Shown piece after piece: positions 55,630 to 64,000 of a DNA stretch of 64,000 bases (the first letter of the stretch is position 1; each line of letters opens with the position of its first letter). A model generated the notes under the pieces. It was not told where the DNA came from, ran no database searches, and saw only the letters and a list, made by a program, of their open reading frames with translations. The DNA is from Cycas panzhihuaensis (Eukaryota; Cycadophyta): NCBI GenBank assembly GCA_023213395.1, contig CM041465.1:168895741-168959740 (forward strand), written 5' to 3'. Position numbers and translations under genes: made by a program.

Positions 55630-58253
55630 TATAGATGATCATATTAAGATGAGGACATGCTAAAGACAAGACAATGGAGGTTAAATAAACAAATAAAAGA
55701 GCCAAAGATCATAATGATGATGGCAAAGTTGATGACCTATCAAAGAAACATAGGGTGAAGCAAGAAGAGGTGGATCATTAATCTGTAGATATAAGTGTTA
55801 TAGAAAAGGCCAAGTATTAGATGATTTACTAAAGAGCAATTATGAGCAACTATAGGTTGAAGCACTCACAAAGCTTAGGAAAGGAAATTATTATTAGAAA
55901 TAAATCATGTCTATTAAAAAAGATGATTTGGTGGGATTAGATGATGTCAGTTTAATCATACCTATAAGATTTTGGATCAATATGGTGGGCCACAGACTTC
56001 CCTTAATAATGTGGTAATAGAACTCTGAAAGCTTTGCAGACATCCTTACATGTTAGAGGGAGTAGAACCAAATGAGAAGAATATGCAAGATTCTTATAAA
56101 CAACTATTTGAGACATCTGGCAAGCTACTTTTACTAGATAAGATGATGGTGAAGCTTAAAGGTCAAGGGCATATAGTTCTCATTTATTCACAATTCTAAC
56201 ATATGTTACATATATTAGAAGATTATGCGAGTTACAAGAAATGGATATATGAACACATTGATGGGAAAATAAGTGGGGTAGAATTCGTGAAATATAGTTG
56301 GACCTTTCATCATTAGCAAACTTGGAAAATGTAATATGAGCAATCAAAGATAGTTTTCAAAGAGATAAAGATGGTTGGAGTTATTGCAAATAAAAATATG
56401 AACATTTATGCATCTATATAGTAGAACTTCAACAAAAAAAGAGCCCATTGGGTGATATTTATCAAAATGTAACTGTCTTTTTGGTTTGCAAGGTGTTAGG
56501 CTATGGAGGACCTAATGATATAATAAGTATATTTGTATTATATCATAAATTGATAAACACCAAGTAAAATGTATTCTATAGACTATAGAGGAATGAATGA
56601 TGCAAACAAACATGGTATCAATGATTCTCCTAACAATGAAGAAGAAGAGGAGTCCACTAAATTCCAAGGATTTATTATTAGACCAACAATAAACTTATGA
56701 TAAAGCTCCCATCAATAGTTCAAAATTTTATCATGTGTAACCTAATTATGTTCTGAGAAAGGAAATTACAATGTGGTAGCTATAGGAATTTTTTAGATTA
56801 TCACCTTTGATGTCCCTTTAATTTCATCATGATAGAGAATGATCTCGAAGCGACTATTAATTCTCTAGAGCAAGTTGAGGTGGAGACAGAATCAATACAT
56901 TTACTATTCCAACTAAACACTAACCTCTAAATGAAATCATCACTATTGAATGTTGTACAAGTGATATCATCCCTTAAAATTTTCTGCTTAGACCTCATAT
57001 TTATATAAAATTCATGGTTATTATGGTGGGTATTCTTAATAAGGCTGATAACATTAATGTCATGAATAATAACTACAATAATTGAATGTAATGGAGAGCC
57101 TTATATTAATATAGTAAAGAATATAAGAAAATATTTTGGGATTGTAAAGGTATTAGTTTGGTTTCGTATGTGTGGCTAATGCCTAAGGTGTAATCTCTCA
57201 ACTCCTCAATCTATTCAACCTCATAACATCTTCACCACAGGAGCTATTAACTAATGATAATCCCAACAAATTCAATGCTACACTCATGTTGGTTTATGTA
57301 GGTGAAAGAGATGCAATAGTTATGATGGTTATGCAAATCCTTAAAAGATTATGCTATACATAGTAGAACTATATCTCACAAGGCACACCATCTATTAAAC
57401 TTATGCCATGAGAAAGAGGAGAAAATGGATGTAAAATCTTGAAATAGATGGTACACAGATGATGTACCAGAAGGTTTTGTATATCTAATGATGAGAAAAT
57501 TCTTGTCCATAGGGAGATAAATTGATTAGACTATAATGATGGGACTAACATTACTAATAGGTTGAAGAAAACCATCTAAAGAGGTATTATGTTAAAGAGG
57601 TATGACCTTCATAAAGATCACATGCTAATTAAATTTAAAAATTAATTTATTTTTTAGGAGGGTATGATTTTAATAAGTTATAAGACATATATGGTGATGG
57701 TTAGAGCTTATTCTAACCATATAAATATTATTTTTTTATTCATTTATGTCATATGAACTATTCACAAAGTAATGAGAGTGTTATTTGATGCCTCATTATG
57801 CAATCTAATATTGGCAAGTAGCATTAAGAGCATCGCACAAACATAACATTATTTGAAGATTGATAAATAACCACATAAACCATTGAATATTATGTGTAAG
57901 CCACTAAAAGAGTTAATGGTGCATTGTGGAGTGTTGTGAAGCCATTCAAAGCCAAGGGTGAAACCAAGAATATAACCAAAGTAAGGCCCTTTAAAGGTCA
58001 TTTTAAAGTCATTGAGATGAATATAAGCCTATTAAAACTCTTTCAAGCCATATCAATGAATGTAGAGGTTGTGAAAGAGTAGTTAAAAGCAACATAAAGC
58101 TTGAGTAACATATTTGAAGCATGTAGGGCATATTTAAAGGGTATTTAAATGTAAAATTGATGTTTTCATGAGAAAATAGTGGAAACAATCTAATTTAAAG
58201 AGAGAAAATATCACAAGGAGATTATTTCTCATTCATCAAATAGAATTGTGACC
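55630..58253 (+). other. E5 leader, second part
   Basis: About 2.6 kb AT-rich sequence between E4 and the gag-like relic. No ORF above background and no RT, integrase or protease motif on either strand. Confidence 0.5.
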
Positions 58254-59165
58254 ATGGAGAGGTTGTCGATTGTAATATTCAATGGAAACAACTTCTATGA
58301 ATGGAAAGCAAGTACAGAAATCACTTTAATGGTTAATTAATCATGGAGAATCATCGAAGATTAGTTGTTGGCCATACCATTGAATAATAAGGAGGGAACG
58401 CATTCAGAAGAAAAATAGTTTATGGTTGTTGGGCTACTTAAACTATCATTGACTCTAAATCAAAGAGATCTTGTCTATAACTTGGATACATTTAATGATA
58501 ACTAGATGAAAATATGCAACACATTTGAGGAGAAGACGACAAATCACTGCATTTCTTGAATTATAGATCTTTTCAATGCAATAGTAAAAGACAAAAGTAA
58601 CATAAGCACTTACTTGAATAAAACAATAGATTTGAGGAATAAATTAGAAGAAATAAAGCCTCACTCAATAGATGATGCATTGTTATTTATATTAATTATG
58701 TCAAATCTACTAATAACATTTAGAACTTTCTAGACTACCTATGTAAGGGATGAAGTGATAAGGAGTGAATCATTCGAGAAATTGAAGAGTCTCATTCTAG
58801 TTGAGGATGCCAAGTTGAAGCACCATGGTTTTCTTAGTAGTTTTGAATCCAATAAAGCCTTCGTCATGAAGACTCTAACGAAAGAAGGTGCAAAGATAGA
58901 TAAAAATATGTAAAAGCCCAAAGAAAATTAGGAGAAGAGAAAGAAGAAATTCTTTGGAAGATGTAACTATTATAAGAAAATTGGTCATATGGAGAAAAGT
59001 TATTGGTTTAAAAAAAAGGACATGTAGGAGGCATCACAAAATGATGATAATGATAAGGAAGTTGAAAACTATTATGCTCAAGAGATGGCCTTGATTAATT
59101 CTAGAATAGTGCCTATTGATGAGCTTAATAAGATTAGTCTTATAAAGATGTTTTTAAAAAAATAG
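58254..59165 (+). pseudogene. E5 gag-like relic with zinc knuckle
   Basis: From ATG 58254: MERLSIVIFNGNNFYEWKAS, a copia gag N-terminus (FNG.NF..WK). With stops ignored it continues through ICNTFEEKTTNHC, LNKTIDLRNKLEEIKPHSID, YVRDEVIRSESFEKLKSLIL and a degenerate knuckle CNYYKKIGHMEKSYWFK near 58965-59015. Then it runs on to about 59165. It has several stops. It lies only about 1 kb from the 3' LTR with no pol after it. Confidence 0.68.
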
Positions 59166-60134
59166 ATGTAATTTAGAGAAGTATAAATTAGGTTTGAGGA
59201 TTTGTTTACTAGGAAAACCTTCAAGACGTTGATCATGGAGCATGCACTTATACATTTTAAAGTGCGAAGCCACATTTGCTTATTCAAAAAGTGTAAATTT
59301 TTCTCAATAAAAAAAATATAGTTTAAAAGAGTTTAACAACTATCTAAAGCCTTTAAAAGATGCATTGATATATGTATAGGCCAAGTTAGATCATGCGCTA
59401 CTTCAAAAGCTACATGTGAATCATTTAGTCAATGAACCTACATGTATGAATTATGTAAACATTGAGAAAGTGTTAAGACCATAATGAGATCTATGAAATA
59501 TCTAAGAGTAACTCAAGTAAATGTAAGCTAAATTGGAAATCTGATGAGACTGTGTTAATGTGTTTGAAGTGAGGTGCTCCATATATGGTTGTTCAAATAT
59601 ATATTCACTCATCAAGCAAAAATAATATATTACAAAGATCATTGTAGAAGTTTAGGCTACATTGAAGGTATGTAGTAGCATAGGAGGCTATATGGGTGTA
59701 TGTTAAAGCCACAAAGGGATATATTAAAGGCATGTGAAGTCTTGTGTTATTATTTAAACCATAGGAGGGGCCATATTGTTGTATATCATCCATGAGTAAA
59801 GCTTATTCTTTTTTTTTTTTTAAGAGAAGTCATTTAAAAATCTAAAAGTTGATGCAAAACCAATATGGAGTGAGTTAAACATAAAAGAAACTATTGAAGT
59901 GAGGAAATTAACCCCATTTAAAGGTATGGAGACCTTTACAGTTGTGTGACATGTAAAGAAGCTAAATAATGTTGTCTTGATGAACTCAAAAAGTGTGTTA
60001 GTTTAGATTCAATGAAAGTATCCTTGAAGGGGGATGTGTCAAATGTAGATATAATAATAAGGATAATTATTACCTTCACCTATAATAATAAAGTTGACTA
60101 AAAGTTATAATCCCACATTTGCATTAAGGGGAGA
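59166..60134 (+). other. E5 3' non-coding region and polypurine tract
   Basis: AT-rich, no gene recognised. Ends with AAGGGGAGA (60126-60134) directly before the 3' LTR. Confidence 0.6.
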
Positions 60135-60601
60135 TGTTAGTAAACTTAGTTGATATTAACTTTATGTTGGGTTAATAACTCATGTGGATTAGCCTAGAGA
60201 TACGAAGAGATGCAAAAATAAAGGATTGAATGAGATATGATAAAGAGTAGAGGACATGATGAAAGGTCAATGGAATGACAAAGAGTCACAACCAATGCTT
60301 GGACAAACCTCTTAAGGTATTAAAAATATAAACCCCATATAGGTTATCAACATTGAGTAAGAACAACATATGGTTTACCAAGGTGTATTATGCATTAATA
60401 GGCATGTCCATTAAGGTCAAGCAATCCTAATAGGTCATAAGACTAAACTATATTTAATATAATCAAATCTTTCTATGTTTGACCCTAGGTTTTCTCTCGT
60501 AAGGGTTTCCCATTTAAATACATAGGTACTATTCTCTGAATACTTATTATGTATAATCAAGATCCTATACTTAAGAAAACATATATAAATATTTCTTCAC
60601 A
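60135..60601 (+). repeat. E5 3' LTR
   Basis: 467 bp, TGTTAGTAAACTTAG...TTCTTCACA, partner of 19237-19677. Confidence 0.82.
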
Positions 60602-63458
60602 CACACACACACATATCTTGTACATATATATTATATTAATAAAACTCAGTATCATATATAATCTAAATGAAAATAATGAATAGACTAGTGAGTAGTAACA
60701 TGTAAACTAATATAGATAAATACTTATAAACATATATTAATATGCCTACCATATTTTTCACCTTTTAATATTAATCTTCTAAAATAACTATAATTGTAAA
60801 CTAAAATGTTTATATATGTTTATCATTATCCACTATTATTAATAAACTATAGCATATGCATAATCAAATTAATGCCATCCTTCCAAGCCTACTTTAAAAA
60901 GTAAGGTTTTAACATTAGAAGAGGTTACACATTAACTGCTCATCTTATAAATTAAACATAGTAAAAAAATTTAGCCTTGTACAAATGTTTAGCACATAAT
61001 TAACATGTCTATGTTCCCTAGATGACAAGGGTTTTACTCATGAAATTTGGTTTATTAACACCAAATCTTACAAAAATTGTATTAGATAAAAAAGTGATCT
61101 TTAGTAATGTAATATACTATAACATATATAATATAAATAAAATAATGTATTTATTTAAATTCTTGTGATTAGTTAGACTTTTAATAATATCATATTACAC
61201 TATTAAAAGAATCATTGATCACTCAATCTTATCTTAGTCATTCAGATATCACTTTTTCTTAGGTATCTATATTATATATGATGCTTATGACCAATATAAC
61301 CAAGTTTTTAAAGATATAAGTGCATTTTTTAAAATATATATTATAGAAATAACTACTTTAATACATTGCTAAAATTTAATTCTTATTTACTGCATGTATG
61401 AATTCTTCTTCTTATTATTATATATAAGCCACTAGCTTACACAATATCAGAGTCTTAGGACATTTCATACATATATATGGTTTAAGGATAGACTCCTTAT
61501 ATGCTAATTAAGTTTTCTAATTATAGCATACTCATAGCTTTTTCATTGAGCTTGAAGTCATTTGGAACCTTAATCTTCTTGTTGTTAGTGCTTATACTCA
61601 TAGTAGGAGTATGAATATTCAAAACTCTAATATAATATCTATGTAAATGCATGTCTAAAGGGCCTACAAATATATTCAAGCATGCTAATCTAATTAGTAT
61701 CCTTGATGGAGTTTTCTATGCTTGCCAAGGATGTGTTTATTCATCCTTATTATTTCTATTACATATTTTGGTATTTAATCTTAGTGTAATACCTCATAAA
61801 TATGATCATATATATACTACTTGCTTGATGTCAAGGACAATCCAAATGTAAAAATTATAGAATCCTAGAGTAGAGCAAATGTGTTTCAATATAATTTAGG
61901 AGAATCATAGAGCTATTAAATAAGAGTTTATTTCTCTTTCTGTTTTTCTTTTTTTTAGTTAAACCTAATATTTTAATTAATTTAAAGAATTACATATATT
62001 ATAATTAAATAATAGGGAGAAAGATCCATCCCATCTATACCTCTAAATGACACTATAAAAGTCATTTTACTAATAATGATTAGCTTATAAAATTCACAAA
62101 AACTAGTAGCTTGAAAAAGAAAACATTAGGAGTAGTTCCATTCTTCACATACTTATGGAGTAGAACCAAGGTGGTTGCATCCATAATCCTCCATTATTGA
62201 GGGGGGTATCTTATAATTTTAAGACCTTATTAGGCAAGGTCAACATGTAAGGACTCCCTTATCTTAGTAGTTTTATGCTCAGCCCCTTATACACTACTCT
62301 AACTAAGCTACATATTAGAGATAAAATGTTACCCATGCAATAAAGAGAAGGCTTATTTATTGAAAGGGAAACACTTTTCTTCGGAGTTACTACATATATA
62401 AGGTGTACTTCATTGAGTACCCTTACTTTAGAGTTATTGAGAAATGCTCTCTTCTAAGGGACCCTATTCATAGTACATAATGATGAGCTCTAATGATCAA
62501 TTAGCTCTATTACATGAAACATCACCAACTACACTTTCTTAACTTATACACTAAAATGTAATGGATAATAAGACAACACAAATGTATAATATAAAAAAAT
62601 GAAGAATGAGGAAGAAGATTTACTATTAAATAATACATGATTTATATACTTCCAAATGTACTATAAGATCTCCATACTAAGTAGATCCTAAGTAAAGGTG
62701 AGGGTTTATAAGAAACCCATATTATATTTGGATGGATATTTGTATAGTGTTGTGTGGCCATTAATACTTTATTATTGAGTATAGTATCCATTCTTTCCAT
62801 TGGTATGATGGGATTTATCTATTATACCACATTTAGTAATAAGTAACTTTTTTCAATTACCCCCATGGAGGAGTCATTATAGCTAATCTAGTTAGATGCT
62901 AGTACTTATTTTTAAATATTATGAATAATCGTAAAGAAAAACCTTTAAGAAATAACCTTTATATATAGGATAATAATGGCCCTTAAGAGAGAATGCAAGT
63001 TCATGCTATAAAGATAAATGATAAGGTGAGTTTGATTACCTAAAATTTATTTATATAAAGAAGTTACTCATAGTGTAATTCTATAGGTGCATTCTAGGAC
63101 TTTTACTACATATTTTATTATTCAACCCCCTTAAGAGTTTATTCTTATGTGATGGATTAGAGATCCTCTAGAGTAATTTAGCTAGAATATGAGCTTGATA
63201 AGAAATCTCTTTAGGGGTTTCTATCCTTTTAGTTTTGAATCCACCAAAGCATTAGAGTAAGCACTTATATAAGATTGTTATGGTTCCCATGACCTAAGGA
63301 TGGTGTATCCTAGTAGGTTAATGTTATAGGTTAAGATAATAAAGATGGTGGTGGCTAGTACTAGTAAAATTATATAGAATTTCACTATGTTTAAGAGTGC
63401 ACTAGAGTTAAAAAAGTGTATTATAATGAGGGTTAACAATATGAACTAGAATTAATGA
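60602..63458. other. AT-rich tract, nothing recognised
   Basis: 2.9 kb after a CA microsatellite (60600-60613). Read on both strands without finding a conserved domain, tRNA, rRNA or repeat pair. Short ORFs here look like chance. Confidence 0.5.
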
Positions 63459-63708
63459 TGTGGTTGTTAGTGTAAGTGATATAGTTACTGTGAAGATTAA
63501 GGGTAATACTTTTATGAAGCAATGTGTGTATTTTATGTATAAATACACCTACCTATGCATTTTAAATGTTAATGATCAATTTATCAATCAAAATTATTAT
63601 TCTTCAATGAAGATCAATATACTAATTTTTATTTGTTTATTTGTGTTTCTTAGGGTTTATTATCAAATCTCTTGGGTATTTTAGGTAATAAATGCTAGGT
63701 CTATTACA
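63459..63708 (+). repeat. Probable 5' LTR of a further LTR retrotransposon
   Basis: Ends ...GGTCTATTACA two bases before an iMet-type primer site. It contains a TATA box in TGTATAAATACACC near 63535-63548. The left end (TGTGGTTGTTAG) is a guess because the partner LTR lies outside the window. Confidence 0.5.
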
Positions 63709-63710
63709 AG

Positions 63711-63723
63711 TGGTATTAGAGCC
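63711..63723 (+). other. iMet-type primer binding site of the right-edge element
   Basis: TGGTATTAGAGCC; matches TGGTATCAGAGC with one transition. The start of a gag-like frame (MSMFIIELIDDPNLL) follows at about 63750. Confidence 0.7.
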
Positions 63724-64000
63724 TTCTTCTTCAAAACCTTATTGATACTATGTCTATGTTCATCATTGAATTGATTGATGATCCAAATTTGTTACATACT
63801 TAAAGTACATATTTTGGTGCACTAGATAAGACTTTGATGGAATTGTTTGTAGATCAATGCTAGCTCTGAGAATGCTTATGATATACCTAATGAGGACCAA
63901 ATATGAGGTTAATATGTTTAGTAGTATTTCAAGGCTATTACAAGTGGTGGGATTTTCAATGATAATGGAGTTCATATTGAGAAATAATACCATAAAAGCC

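Larger units (their letters stand above)
19237..60601 (+). mobile_element. E5: outermost LTR retrotransposon of nest B
   Basis: Defined by matching LTRs at 19237-19677 and 60135-60601, an iMet-type primer site right after the left LTR and a polypurine tract (AAGGGGAGA, 60126-60134) right before the right LTR. With E4 removed, the element is about 5.9 kb. Its own internal sequence is 19678-20153 plus 55630-60134. It holds one gag-like relic close to the 3' LTR and no recognisable pol. Target duplication cannot be judged because both ends sit in microsatellites. It is the oldest layer of the nest. Confidence 0.75.

Noticed and set aside
60602-63458. Possible host exons in the AT-rich right part
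   Set aside because: ORFs are short, without domain patterns or splice-supported continuity.
1-64000. CRISPR array, bacterial operon or organelle transfer
   Set aside because: No spaced direct repeats of that kind, no ribosome-binding-site-led genes, and no rRNA, tRNA or organelle gene order recognised.

Overview
The window is nuclear DNA of a repeat-rich plant, probably a large-genome vascular plant; the lineage cannot be fixed from the sequence. I see no ordinary host gene. Almost all recognisable sequence is LTR retrotransposon, mostly decayed by in-frame TAG/TGA stops and small indels.

Two nests are present. Nest A (1 to about 18400): a decayed Ty1/copia pol on the + strand is split inside its RNase H domain by a complete 16.6-kb Ty3/gypsy Tat-like element (E1, 1122-17687, sense strand minus, perfect 5-bp target duplication GGTTC). 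Nest B (19237-60601) is four deep. E5 is an old LTR element with ~450-bp LTRs and an iMet-type primer site. It holds E4, a copia element (20159-55624, minus, duplication TAAAA). E4 is split in its pol by E3, a Tat-like element (22132-52861, plus, degenerate duplication). E3 is split two codons before the end of its second RNase H by E2, a Tat-like element (33472-49676, minus, duplication ACCAC). A 258-bp polyA-tailed SINE-like insert with a 16-bp target duplication sits in the E4 gag. The leading end of one more LTR element lies at the right edge. 60602-63458 is AT-rich with nothing recognised.

E1, E2 and E3 belong to one family with an unusual layout. In sense order it is: 5' LTR (2.2-2.8 kb), gag, aspartic protease, reverse transcriptase, gypsy RNase H and integrase. 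These are followed by an ANTISENSE gene of about 1.9 kb coding a plant mobile domain (PMD-like) protein with a C-terminal coiled coil. Last come a second, archaeal/plant-type RNase H (sense) and the 3' LTR. The antisense gene has its own conserved TATA box, a probable 5'UTR intron and a frame-verified 107-111-bp coding intron. The second RNase H and the antisense gene are divergent, about 0.5 kb apart. Inside the antisense leader is an array of three hairpins whose arms differ between elements with compensatory changes. A comparable arm-variable hairpin with a constant core lies just upstream of the LTR TATA-like box. The two LTRs of each of E1 and E2 carry different haplotypes of that block.

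E1 and E2 share identical TGA stops at the gag/protease junction and inside the antisense gene, where E3 has arginine codons. So their parent either already had them or uses them. E3 has lost RT, RNase H and the integrase core but keeps gag, protease, the antisense gene and the second RNase H. All coding regions here are judged non-functional as they stand.
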